A DNA stretch of 42,769 bases from Chara braunii (taxonomy: Eukaryota; Streptophyta; Charophyceae; Charales; Characeae), in contig BFEA01000151.1 in NCBI GenBank assembly GCA_003427395.1, forward strand, positions 2,468,615 through 2,511,383, in the 5' to 3' direction. Every line of letters starts with the position of its first letter. The stretch's first letter is position 1. A program made the position numbers and the translations under genes. Under the pieces are notes generated by a model. It was given only the letters and a program-made list of their open reading frames with translations, was not told the origin of the DNA and did not search any database. Positions 20,388 through 30,639 of the stretch are shown here, in pieces.

Positions 20388-20727
20388 ATCAATAGGTAAG
20401 TCTCTGACCTGCAACTGCCTCCTCACTTTTTGGTTCAACAAGTGGGCAGCTCACCCGCATCGGGTAAACCTCCAAACTCTACGACTGGCCTCATTCCACC
20501 GCCACTGACCGGACATGCAACGCACGAACTAGCAGGTATACTCTCACTTTTCGATCCGACCAAGCCCCAAACCACAAGGCGATCTTCTGTGCAAAGCACG
20601 GGTGGATCTTCCGCCAGAGGGTGAGAGCATACATTGTCCATCAGTCGCACCTGCAGAGAGGTAAAGGGAGACCAGTCCTCTGAATAGGATGCGCAGTGCA
20701 GCGACCAATAGGTAAGTCTCCGACCTC
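20388..20727. repeat. Direct repeat pair flanking about 300 bp
   Basis: CAATAGGTAAGTCTCTGACCT at 20388 recurs at 20703 with one or two changes. The words contain AG/GTAAGT, a good match to a plant 5' splice site, though no exon can be argued. On the minus strand a 152-codon frame (20893-20435) is open across the enclosed sequence; I recognise no domain and would not call it a gene. Confidence 0.55.
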
Positions 20728-20939
20728 CTTCTCCCCCCTCTCCATCTGCAATCGGCAAGATAAGCGAAAAAAAATCGAATGAATCCGCCGCTACAATATG
20801 GAATGATACGTCGTCGTTTTCAGCCTTCTTAACCCAGCGCACCCCCCCCACTTTATAGCGGCTCAGATAACAATCGAATCTCAACTCTATCACCGCTATC
20901 CAGCCCGCGCCGACTCAAAGCCCTTACCTACCTCCTTAC

Positions 20940-21323
20940 TTCATTCGATTCCATCAGGAATCGAATGAAATCTCCCTTTATGTCCCCGCCATGGCTATTG
21001 TCGTTCTCCTTCACGTGCAGCCCCTTTCTATTCTAGCTCCTCAAACACTACTCCAACTGCCAAGCTAACCTCGCCAAACTATTCGCACCGCTTCTAAACC
21101 CCAAGTTTGCATCCTGACTCGCGCCATCCCGTAAGGAATCAAGCATGCTATTAGTCTTTGTCGCCTGCCATAGCTATTCCTCGTCGACTCTCCGCGCACC
21201 TGTTTTTCTTATTACTCCCTCTTCTACTACACTATCTCTCAAACTAACAGCAGATTCAACTTCGCCCGCCTCAAAATCCATGATTTCAACCTTTATTTCG
21301 CCCGATTCCATCAAGAATCGGGC
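20940..21323. repeat. Second hairpin family (GATTCC-ATCA-GGAATC)
   Basis: A perfect 13-bp hairpin TTCATTCGATTCC, loop ATCA, GGAATCGAATGAA lies at 20940-20969. A 9-bp one, GCCCGATTC/GAATCGGGC, is at 21300-21323, and a decayed one at 21121-21144. The inner GATTCC is kept while the outer stem differs (CATTC versus GCCC). Related copies lie at 30400-30429 and about 30589-30612. No gene is supported between them. Confidence 0.75.
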
Positions 21324-21479
21324 AAGTTATTCGTCTTTCTGCTTCCCTTCTTCCAACATCTTTGCGCATGCATCTGGCGCACTTCCCCATCTAGGTTCAT
21401 CCTCCCTTTCATTCCCGTTTCTTCCTTTCCACCTCCGCTGTTCCTTTGAGCAGCCTGCCCCATTTGCCTACTCGTAACC

Positions 21480-22456
21480 TCTTGCCGCAGCGGCATGACG
21501 ATTGGCTATTCTGAGTTCCTTCCGAGGGGACCAGCTGCCAGCCGGATCGGTGAGGCATTTCGCCTCTATACTGAAGTCCACTACGAGCCTCTCCACCGCC
21601 TCCCTCACCGGATCCGCCAGTGCTTTAACGCTGCATCTCTCCAGACTGCTCCAGCCAGCCTACGGGAAACTTCCGAGGGAAACCTACTACAGAACGATTC
21701 AATTAGTCTTTCGCCCCTAAACCCAAATCTGGCAAACGATTTCAATATCAGTATAGCTGCGCCTTCCACTACAGCGTCCCAAGCCCTCGTTGGTGTCAAC
21801 CCGCACGCTAGCCCAGACACCCGGACGGGTGTCGAATGATACAGGCAGCAGGCTTGTGGTCTCGAAAGTCAAATCGGCTAAGGAGCTTACGCCCAACTGT
21901 TGTGGCCACCCTGACCCCCTCGAAGAGCGTGCGGGCGCGGGTCTGCTGTCACACCCGAAGCGTGGGCCTGGGTGAAACGGGCCTAATGCAGATCTTGATG
22001 GCCGTCACAGTAGCACCTATTCAAATGGAAACTTTGAAAACCAAGGTAGAGAAGGGTTCCCCACGACCCACAGCTTGCCGCGGCATCACGGCAGTCTCTC
22101 ACCAGCGCCCCGGACCGCTTCGCTCCACTGCGCCCGGCCACGATCCACCATCTTCCGGGTTCCAACGGGCATGCTCACACTCACACCTCTCACAGCAAAC
22201 GGCGGGTGGCGGGCCGCTCGCTCGCAGCGTCCCCTCCTACCCCCAGTCTGTAGCCCCACAGGTCCCTTTGGAATGTTCTCTTCGGTCCGAACTTCAAAAC
22301 ATACGGGGCAAGGGAATTCACCAACACCCCGACACTCCGGGACCTACACGGGCTCGCCAAAAGAGGCGTACGCTCAAGGTCCTCGACTGCCGTGACGACC
22401 ACTACGTGGCCCTTTCTTGCGTCCAACTCGGGAAAGTCAAGCATGAAGCTAAATAA
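21480..22456 (+). other. Open frames without recognisable product
   Basis: Plus-strand frames at 21495-21839 (114 codons) and 21836-22456 (206 codons) overlap and are rich in Ser, Pro, Arg and Thr. Neither shows a domain, and the opposite strand is also partly open, so GC-rich composition may explain them. They could be remnants of a gag-like or ORF1-like region. I do not assign a function. Confidence 0.25.
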
Positions 22457-23004
22457 TAGCGACGATAAAATAAAATTAAATAATTACAACTTTTAATAAT
22501 AAAAAAACGACAGTCGCCGCTAATACCGCCCCGACTCTGCCGACGGCAAAAAAAAACAAGTGGGATAACCCCGTTGGGCCCTCCACGCCATTCTGATATT
22601 CCTGCGTCATCGCCGCTCGGTCTCGATCACTAAATCCTCCTGATGAAAGTCCAACATCGTAACCCATAGCGCTAGGTCCAAGGCTGAGTCTAATATTAAT
22701 AGACACCTAAATAAGCGGGTAATGTGCGACGCGCGGATCTATTGAAACGTTTTCAAAGTCACATTGTTGTCGATGCCGTCCTCCGCACATACGCACAAGT
22801 CACCGGCAAGCGCACCAATCAAAAAACAAAAATCTTTTTAATCTTAATTTAATCATAAATCAAACTTGGCCGGCAATCGGACCGGCTCTTCAATCATCAA
22901 CAAGGAAGAAGAGATCACGTGCGCCTTAAGTCTGCGCGCCCACACACTCTCTAATCTAGTCAACCATTCAGCCAGCGTAAACAACGAGCACAACCGCGAC
23001 TCGC
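22457..23004. other. AT-rich spacer before LINE-D
   Basis: No gene, RNA or repeat unit recognised. A good target-site duplication for LINE-D was looked for here and not found. Confidence 0.4.
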
Positions 23005-24132
23005 GTGGTATACTTAAAATTTAAACCAAACTTATTTTATGCCGCTTGCAAAAAACAGGGCGGATCCCTTGTAAGGGTATTCGCACCGACAACGGGGGTG
23101 GCTCAAGGCCAACCAAATTATCCGGCTCCAACTCTGGAAGCCGGTTGGGCTGCCTACCTGCAAGGTTTACCATCTCACCCTTTCACTTCGACACCATACG
23201 GCATGTCACTGATGAACTCTCAGTTAGGGATGGGTCCCTCCATTTCGAATCTGCATGCGTTCATTCCATAGAATCAAGGCATGATGGGGCTACCACAGGG
23301 TAATCCCCCAGGAGGACTCTTCCAGAATGGGACGTCACCAAGCAGACCATCTCAGGCGATACACCAACTGGGCCCATCTCCGTTCGGGACTTCGACACCC
23401 AGTCAAAGTGGTTTTCGGCAGCAAGGCAAGTCACCAGGGAAACAAAGAAGATTAAGAGATGTGGCAATTGACATTTGGGTGGACGACATGCATGTCGAAG
23501 CTTCCGGCAGTTCCAATGACTCACAGTCTCTGGCCATCGCCACAGGTAAACGAAAATCATCTCGCTCTCGAATGGATGCCTTGTCTAAGGGACAATCGGC
23601 GGTAGAATCTAGGCTTTCACCATTGATGCTTACTGTGGTTAGGAATTCCGTTTGGGTAGTTGCATGACTAGGTTCTGATGGCTCCCCCTTTTTTCTCAAT
23701 GCTTCATGTCCAGAGTTCCCGATGCCACAAGCATCATAAACCTTGGCCGGGTCGATCTTCCAGGGCAAACTTACTTTTCGTCTTATCGAAGTGTCTATGC
23801 CTCGCTTTCTTGTTGATATAGAGGGGAAAATGACTCATTTCTATGACCCTCTATTCGATGTCCGCTTCGCCCCGAACCAACTCAAGCAATTGGAAAGTGA
23901 AGGACTCAGATTGATTCCGTTGACCTGGTTGTTAGAAGGATGAAAGCCAGGACTGAGGCGAATCAAACTCGGCTCATCAGTGACTGTTGAACGTTTTTGT
24001 GAGCTCAATACTAAGTTGGGGAAGGAAAGGAAACTCGACTCCCCTTTCTTGAAACAAGTATTGACAGAAGCGTGGTCGACGTCTACCTCTGTCGTGACTG
24101 TGACTCCCCAAATCGAGAGTAATGACCCTTAA
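23005..24132 (+). pseudogene. LINE-D ORF1, C-terminal half
   Basis: One frame holds from 23005 to the TAA at 24130-24132, broken by stops at 23269 (TAG), 23665 (TGA), about 23738 (TAA) and 23941 (TGA). The first part is rich in Gly, Pro, Ser and Gln; the second, from 23743, is less biased (KLTFRLIEV, FVDIEG-like blocks). No CCHC motif is present, so the N-terminal domain is lost or lies elsewhere (see LINE-E at 14939). The final TAA overlaps the ATG of ORF2 as TAATG. In silkworm SART1 an overlap of this kind allows ORF2 to be translated by re-initiation, so the junction is probably functional in origin. Confidence 0.7.
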
Positions 24133-25079
24133 TGGGCAGACTTAGGATCGCTACGTGGAATGTTCGAGGTTTGGGAGATTCCACGGGCAGAAATAAGAAA
24201 GGGCGATTGAAGAGTTGGTTACATAAGAAGCAGATCGATATTATTTGTCTTCAGGAGAGTAAATTGTCTGAGTCTAAGGTATTAGAGTTGGGCTCTTGGT
24301 GGGATGGCCCGCAAATATAGGCACCTGCCAAGGGTTCAAGAGGTGGCGTGACTATTTTAATCCATAGGAATTTAAACACAGAAATCATTGACTTCGGTGC
24401 GGATTTATGGGGAAAGTGGTCGTGGATTAAGATTGAGATAGAAGGACAGGAACGGGTGATTGCATTTGTTTATGCTCCAACGGACCGCTCTGAACGAGCA
24501 ACTTTTTTCGATGATATTCCATTATTTATCCCCGACTGTGACAATTTGGTCATAGTCGGGGGCGGAAATACCTCGATAGATTATACAGAGGAAGTTCGGG
24601 GAAACCACGATGTAAAAGTGTTATCCGACCTCATGTTAGATCTGAATCTAACTGAGCCATATGCATTGTTACACCCGGGTAACCCCGGGTACACCTGGTG
24701 TTCTAACATCCGCAAAGGAAAAGGAACTACACGAAGGAGACTTGATTTCTTCTTACTTTCACTCACGGCATGGTACTCTACCGTAATGATAGAGGAGGTT
24801 GATAGCCCCATTTTGGATCATAAACTTGTGATTGTTGTCCTAAATTCCGCCAAACTGGAAAGAGGTCCAGACTATTTTATAGTAAATACCCAGATTCTCC
24901 AGGACCTGGGTGTAGTGAAATGGATGAAACGATTTTGGGAGGAATGGAAGCAGAACTCTGATACCTTTAGCACAAAAGAGGCATGGTGGGATGCAGACTC
25001 CCGCATCTTCTCTAAGCACTTGAGCATTTTTTCCCCCGTATTTTGGCAGCTGGAAGGAGGAACAAAGAGGCAGAGCTAA
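24132..25079 (+). pseudogene. LINE-D ORF2 APE-type endonuclease
   Basis: The ATG at 24132 overlaps the ORF1 stop. The motifs follow the APE order: IATWNVRGLG (residues 6-15), IICLQESKL with the catalytic Glu, GGVTILI after a TAG at 24318, VYAPTDRSERATFF, then GGGN where GDFN is expected (the catalytic Asp is lost), RRRLDFFLLS, and ILDHKLV in place of the SDH block. The enzyme would nick genomic DNA to prime reverse transcription, but the missing Asp and the nonsense codon make it inactive. The frame shifts near 25045-25060 into the linker before the RT. Confidence 0.85.
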
Positions 25080-26613
25080 TCAAGAAATTAAAATATGCAG
25101 AAGACCGCATGGACCTTCATCCCATTTCTAACTTAGTCTGGAGTCCGGTCAGAGAAATGATTCTAGCGGATTGGGATACCCTCCAACAGGAGAAATCTGA
25201 TCTATGGACAGAGCGTCTAAAGATCAAAGGGATAGTGGTCTATGATTGAATGTCACGTGAAACCTTCTAGAAACCGACTCCGAAAATACTAACGCACTCA
25301 ATGGGTGACCTCATGCATGCTTTTTATCACGATCTGCCGATCGCTAGGGAACAAACTCAGCTTTGTACCTATGCTGCCTTAAACTATCAGGATATCCTGA
25401 CCTCCAGCAGACCAACCGAAGAGATTACCCACCGACCTGACGGAAGATTCGAATCACTGGGATCAGTTTGGAACAAGGCTCTCTACCCAGGGCAAGTTGG
25501 ATATGGATCGCCAGTATCCACAGAAGAGGCATGAAAAGCTCTGAATGTCATGGCAGGAGACAAAGCCCCGAGAGATGATGGCCTCCCTGTTGACCTGTAC
25601 ATAGTCATTTGGGATGTGATTAAAGATCAACTGGTAGATATCTACAATCAGGTATTACTAGGAGGTAATCTATCTATGGGTATGAGAAATGAGATTATCT
25701 CGTTATTATATAAGAAGGGGGACAGATCAGAAATTAGGAACTGACGTCCTATCTCCGTTCTGAATGTCTTATATAAACTGTTAGCCAGAATTTTGGGTAG
25801 ACGGTTAGGTAGATATCTCCCGGATCTAGTTGCCAACGACCAATCTGCTTTTGTCCAAGGTCGGTCAATTTTCGAGAATATAGTCACGACCATTGAGGCT
25901 CTCGAAGTGGTAGAAAGTTCACAGACAAATCTCGCAATCCTGATGTTAGACTTGGAAAAGGCATGCGACCGGGTTAATTGGGCGTATGTCTTGACTACTA
26001 TGCGTCATGTCGGCTTCGGTGAGAACTTATGCAACTGGGTTGTTGCCTGTACTCCTTATCAACGATGTCAGTCATGGTCAATGACTATGTGTCTACCTCC
26101 TTTCCTTTGACTAGATCTTTTCGTCAAGGTTTTCCGTTGACCCCCCTTCTGTTCGTAATTCAAATGGAGAATCTTATGTATAATGTACGCTCAAACCCAT
26201 GCATTAAGGGACTGAATGCGGGAGCCTCCCAATGCAAGATCAAGGCTTTGGCAGACGACCTATTCGTCATATCTGAGAACTCACAGACTTCGATGAACGC
26301 CTTGAAAGAGTGTCTGGATGAATACTCGGAATTCTATGAAGCATTAGTCAACTGGGCTAAATCAGTTTTTTTCCTCCCTAAAGATTATGCCCCAGTCGCG
26401 AACTGGGGAATGAAGCGGATAGCATCAGATCAATCAGAAATATTTCTTGGGGCTCAAGTCTCCCTGCTGTTTTGTACCGTAGATCAGGAGATAATTCTAC
26501 TGCAGCACTCTCTACAGAGGGCTGCAACATGGGGTAAAGTTTCTCTCCTCTCCATTTTTTGTAGAGTGTTGGTAATAAACAATGCATTTTTCTCTCTGCT
26601 CTGGTTCTATTAG
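25043..26613 (+). pseudogene. LINE-D reverse transcriptase
   Basis: The linker (25043-25249) leads into the RT core. Visible blocks are KAPRDDGLPVDLY, SLLYKKGDRSEIRN, RPISVLNVLYKLLARILGRR, DQSAFVQGRSIFENI, motif A MLDLEKACDRVNW, then after a frameshift near 26060 motif B SFRQGFPLTPLLF and motif C LADD at about 26255. Nonsense codons lie at 25247 (TGA), 25268 (TAG), 25532 (TGA), 25742 (TGA) and 26611 (TAG). Those at 25532 (EEA*KAL) and 25742 (IRN*RPIS) fall on positions that are Trp in relatives. Catalytic aspartates are still present, but no full protein can be made. Confidence 0.9.
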
Positions 26614-26690
26614 TTGTTGTTAGGCCCCTAGACAGACATCTGTATACGCTGATTCGGCTCAGGGCTGCAAAGTTCATTTGAAAACCATAT

Positions 26691-27314
26691 GTGGTGGTTG
26701 ATGAGGACTTTATGTTTAAAGTTGCATATGATACGTTGTGTTATCCCAAGGAGGAAGGAGGTCTTGGTCTTATCGACCCACAACGTAAGGAGATCGCGAT
26801 GTTGGCGGGGTGGGCAATCAAAGGTACATGCTCACTAGAAGAGTCACATTGGATTTCCTTAGCAAAACTCATTCTGGCAACAGAATGGAATCTGTCTCGC
26901 CCAGCGGACGTCTGGAAATGCTTCCTTTTGGCGTCTTTCCATAACTGCAAGATTGATTCAAAGTTTTGGAAAGTCGTCATGTCGGCCTGAAAAAGGTTGA
27001 AACCCAATTCATGGATTAATGCCTCCACTAAAGCAGAAGTTCTACTCCAACCCCTCTTTGAGAATCCACAGATACCCAAATTGGACAGTAACTGGTTCTT
27101 TGCAGACTCATCTCGCAGTACCTTTGGAAGAAACTGGATAGAAAGAGGGGTGTTAAAAATCGGCGATATTTGGAATGTGCTTGAAGGTCAATGGATATCG
27201 TCTGCAACACTGAGGGACCTGCTGGGCCCTGTTCAGTTTGTGGAGAAAAGGTTAACAGAATTAATTCGAACTATTCCTATGCAATGGAAGGATATATTTA
27301 GGAACCTGGGGTAA
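26691..27314 (+). pseudogene. LINE-D ORF2 C-terminal region
   Basis: Two consecutive frames (26691-26990 and 26997-27314) continue the thumb and connection region: KEEGGLGLIDP, a segment typical of LINE RTs after the palm, then ERGVLKIGDIWN, equivalent to KKGIIRIKDIW in LINE-A. They are separated by a TGA at 26988. The frame ends at a TAA at 27312, before a zf-RVT finger would be expected, so that finger is absent in this lineage or lost in this copy. Confidence 0.75.
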
Positions 27315-27781
27315 TCAGTTCTATTATCCACAGGAGGATGGCAGGGGGAATTGGGGATTGAGGTAGGAGCGCCCTCACTTACTCCGGTCCGGGCAGGTCC
27401 GGGCTGCCGATTTTAGGCAGCATATCTTAGGAATTAGACTAGTGGACTTAGTGCTGTTTTCGTATTGTTTGGCTTTCATAAGGCTTATAGCTGTAGTTGT
27501 TGGTGTATTGTTTCCTTTTTCTTCTTTGGTTTGTTCAGTTTTATAGGCCTGGGGCACTCTTTTTGGTTACTAGAGGTTGGGATTTCAGGGCAGCGGTTGA
27601 GAGTTGACCATTTTTGTCCCTAGATCTTTCCTGACTTCTGTTTGTGGTTTTATAGTTCTTGAAGTTTTTCCTCAGCCAGAAGGCTGTAAGCGAAACCGGC
27701 CAATGCTGCCGGGATAACTCCGGGTTGAATTGTGTAGTCCCCAGCCTCAGGATTCTTATTGAAATAAATGATTGTTGTTGG

Positions 27782-27816
<35 letters not shown>

Positions 27817-27818
<2 letters not shown>

Positions 27819-28964
27819 AGCAACAACGCATGTTCCCTTGTTGGAGGCTTGAGCACGGTTGTGGCTGCTACGGTGTCGTGGCAAACACCCTTACAAGGGT
27901 ATGTGCCGTCATTTGTGCAGGTCACGGAATGTGTACCTGCGATGATGAGTGGGATAGTGTCGCGCGCATTATTTTTTTTGCGGGACTCCGCCCTGAGCCG
28001 CCGTAGTCGGGGCGGTGAGGGTGAGTAGGGTTAGGATTGGAGAGTGTGCATGGGGCACGCATTATTGCGACGCGCGAGAGATAACTAGGCTACCGTTGAC
28101 CGTATGAGTCGGCGGGGTGATTTATGGGCCCGCACATCGGTGCGTACGAATGGCAGTTTTGGTTGATTATAAGTGTCACCTGTATGGCATGTGCGTACAC
28201 TAGAAGTACGCACCGGCCCTTGCTACGGCGCATGCCGTGACAGATGGTTGAGCGTAAACCTCGACCGTCGGCCAAGGGTGTCCACGCGACTGTATATAGC
28301 CGGTGGGCTACGAGGCCCGGTCCGGTGTAGGCCTTGTTTGATCGGCGCGCGAAAGGTATTTTGGCGCGCGGCTGCCGCGTCCGCGGCTCCCTTTTCGTTG
28401 CGTTTATCTTATTATTCCCGTTCCTTTTTATTTTTGATTAAATTTTTGGTTTCTTTTTGTTTCACTTCTATACAATAATCGGGTCCGGTTAATGAGATCC
28501 GTTATTAGTGGAATGGGCAAGTTATGCCGACGAGTGCCGCGGATGTGCGGAATTGGGTTCGGTTCCCTTACCAATTTCCGAACCGGTTTTCATCCCTAAC
28601 CCAGCGAAATATAATCCAGGAACGAAAACCCTTCCGGCGTTGAGAAAGAATACTTGGAACAGTTGATGGCCAACGAGAGGTTAGGAAGGTCTGCCACCTC
28701 ACTATTGGCACGGCAACAAAGTTAGGACCGTCCGATTCCGCCACTATCTGCGGCTATAGTGGGGTTTGGCACACTCGGGCCTGAGGTTGGTGCTACTCGT
28801 AGAGATCTGCGCAGACCCACTCCGAGCATGGGCTTGGCCCAGTCAAGTGAGGGGTTCGATTGCTAGCCAGCGGACCCCGGGGTTGAACTCGGTACGCGGC
28901 AGCAGTGGAGGAATGTGGAGTGAACCCGCAGAAACTGGGGAAGCGGGGCTTATCTTGCTCACCG
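27817..28964. other. GC-rich sequence with hairpins, no supported gene
   Basis: Directly after the LINE-D tail. Small hairpins include CCCTT/AAGGG near 27888, GCAGGT/ACCTGC near 27918-27941, GTGCGTAC/GTACGCAC (28191-28213) and CCACTAT/ATAGTGG (28741-28762). A loop TTCGGTT closed by GGG/CCC near 28555-28566 resembles the loop of the retroelement 3' cassette. Words resembling a tRNA A box and B box (GGTTCGATTGC near 28854) precede the array that follows. Confidence 0.4.
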
Positions 28965-28970
28965 CCCGCG

Positions 28971-30115
28971 GACCTGGCTCAGCTGGTACACTTGTAAACT
29001 GCTGAAAAACAGACCCGACTTCGGGCTCCGCTGGAAACAGATGGGTGGAACATTGTAAAGTTGTGCTTTGCAGGGGGAGGCAGGTCTTGTTTTGGCTGCC
29101 ACCCGCTCGGTTGGTACATCTGCAAACTGCTGAAAAACAGGCCCGAGTGCAGGCACCGCTGGATAGAGATGAGTAGGCAGGGCCATTTCCACAGCACTAG
29201 CAGTATCAGCAGGCCTAGTTCAGCTGGCACACACACAGACTGTGTAAAACAGGTCTGCGGGATCGGTGCCTGCGGACCTAGTTCAGCTGATACAGGGCTG
29301 GGCTGTTGAAATGCAGACTCAAGTTCGAATCCCGCTACCTTCAGATGAAGGAGAATGAAATCATTTTGAATTACCTGGGGCAGGCGAGTTCAGTGATGAT
29401 ATCTCCAAGCTGTTGCCCGTCATCTGGCCCCTCGCAACCGATTGGATAGTAGGGGAGTGGTGGCCCGTGAGGGCTTCATCGGACCGGCCCAGCTACTGTA
29501 GGAGCTCAGCAGGTCCGGAAGCTGAGCTTTCCCTTTTGATAGTCGCGAAGCAGTGGGACCGGGATCTGACTGAGCACTAGACAGAAACGAAGAGGATGAC
29601 ATCAACAAAAACGGAGAAGAAGTGGGGCTTATCTTGTCCACCGCCCGCAGGCCCGGCTCAGCTGGTACGCCTGCGGACTGTTGGAGCACGGATCTAAGTT
29701 CGGGTCCTGGGTTCGGTAGCGGCGGGGAAATGAAGCAGGGTGGTGCCGCTGAGACTGGGAAGGCAGGCTTTATTCTGCCTCCCATTTTGCTCAGTTCGTA
29801 TACCCGCAAACTGTAAAANNNNNNNNNNNNNNNNNNNNNNNNNNNNNNNNNNNNNNNNNNNNNNNNNNNNNNNNNNNNNNNNNNNNNNNNNNNNNNNNNN
29901 NNNNNNNNNNNNNNNNNNNNNNNNNNNNNNNNNNNNNNNNNNNTAAAAAAAAAAAAAAAAAAAAAAAACCAGACCTGAGTTCGGACGCCACTGGATATAG
30001 ATGAGTAAGAGGTAGCATTTCCGCTGCGCCAGTAGGGCCCACAGACCTGGCTCGGCTGGTACACCTCTGAACTGTTAAAATACAGACTCAGCTTGGATCT
30101 GATCCCGCACAGCCC
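28971..30115 (+). repeat. Tandem array of tRNA-like (SINE-like) units
   Basis: At least seven units of about 60-70 bp look like the A box plus B box half of a tRNA: 28971, 29103, 29212, 29271, 29649, 29786 (split by the N gap) and 30042. Common words are CTGGCTCAGCTGGTACAC (A box), AACTGYTGAAA and GAGTTCG (B box, perfect GTTCGAATCCC at 29323-29333). Linkers are also related: GGATAGAGATGAGTAGG after the second unit reappears as GGATATAGATGAGTAAG after the sixth. The anticodon arm does not fold as in a true tRNA, so these are SINE-like and not tRNA genes. The fourth unit continues into the same body as the SINE at 32989. Confidence 0.8.
29819..29943. other. Assembly gap (125 N)
   Basis: The gap splits one tRNA-like unit. 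It is followed by an A-run (29945-29968), so a retroelement tail or a collapsed repeat may be hidden in it. Confidence 1.
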
Positions 30116-30130
30116 CACTGTGGGACTGTC

Positions 30131-30235
30131 GTTTATCCTTCGGGACGTCCGTTAAAAATTGGAACGATACAGAGAAGATTAGCTTGGCCCTTGCGCATCA
30201 GTGACACACATAAATCGGGGATGGGCCTCTTTTTC
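30131..30235 (+). ncRNA. U6: U6 spliceosomal snRNA sequence, probably a pseudogene
   Basis: The central U6 sequence is clear: AATTGGAACGATACAGAGAAGATTAGC, in pieces AATTGGAACG, the ACAGAGA box (30169-30175, which pairs with the 5' splice site) and the AGC triad (30181-30183), followed by GGCCCTTGCGCA, TGACACACATAAATCG and a T-rich end typical of a Pol III terminator. Differences from a functional U6 include a weakened 5' stem-loop and a changed intramolecular stem (GCGCATCAG where GCGCAAGG is usual). No plant upstream sequence element or TATA box is seen at the usual distance. Instead a tRNA-like unit ends about 20 bases upstream. An A-run follows at 30241. A retro-copied or chimeric U6 is the likelier reading. 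Confidence 0.85.
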
Positions 30236-30240
30236 TTTTC

Positions 30241-30639
30241 CAAAAAAAAAAACCTCCGCAGTTGAAGAGTTGCTGTAGGACCATGCGCTAATCGGAGGAG
30301 AGAACGAGCCTGGAGTTGACAACAACGGAAAAGGGCAAAGAAGAAGAAGAAGGCGGAGGCAACGAGGAGGAAGAAGGAGACGTGGTGGAAAACGCTTATC
30401 TTGCCTGATTCCTAACGGAATCAAGCAAGGGAAAAGACTATTCTGCCATTTTTGGGCCAGGCGAATTCAGTGGTAGCCTTAGTTTTAGTGCTAGGTTAGT
30501 AGATAGAAAGTTAGTAGAAAAGTGAGCTGCGCGGAGGTGCCGAGGAGGGTGGATATGGCAGATGGGAAATTACCCAGCTCATCCAATTCTTAACGAAATC
30601 GGACAAGGTAAAGAGGCAAGAAGGTTAACCATGTTAGCG
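30241..30639. repeat. A-run and two further family-2 hairpins
   Basis: A 12-base A-run at about 30241 follows the U6 sequence. CTTGCCTGATTCC, loop TAAC, GGAATCAAGCAAG (30400-30429) pairs 12 of 13 positions. A decayed copy at about 30589-30612 (ATCCAATTC, TTAAC, GAAATCGGA) shows mainly C-A mismatches. Both relate to 20940-21323. The words GGGCCAGGCGAATTCAGTGG near 30453 match the SINE body. No gene. Confidence 0.65.

Larger units (their letters stand above)
23005..27816 (+). mobile_element. LINE-D, non-LTR retrotransposon with poly(A) tail
   Basis: On the plus strand: the end of ORF1 (23005-24132), ORF2 endonuclease (from 24132), reverse transcriptase (to about 26613), C-terminal region (26691-27314), a 3' UTR with AATAAA near 27763, and a 35-nt poly(A) at 27782-27816. 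The 5' end is missing at least the DUF4283/CCHC half of ORF1. Many stops and two or more frameshifts show it is dead. Codons expected to be Trp are often TGA or TAG. It is a different lineage from LINE-A, -B and -C and lacks ORF1b. Confidence 0.9.

Noticed and set aside
29271-29340. A genuine tRNA gene (good A and B boxes)
   Set aside because: The anticodon arm and acceptor stem do not fold, and the sequence runs into a SINE body.
8160-29400. CRISPR array
   Set aside because: Repeats here are hairpins or SINE-like units with variable spacing in a eukaryotic context, and no cas-like gene is present.
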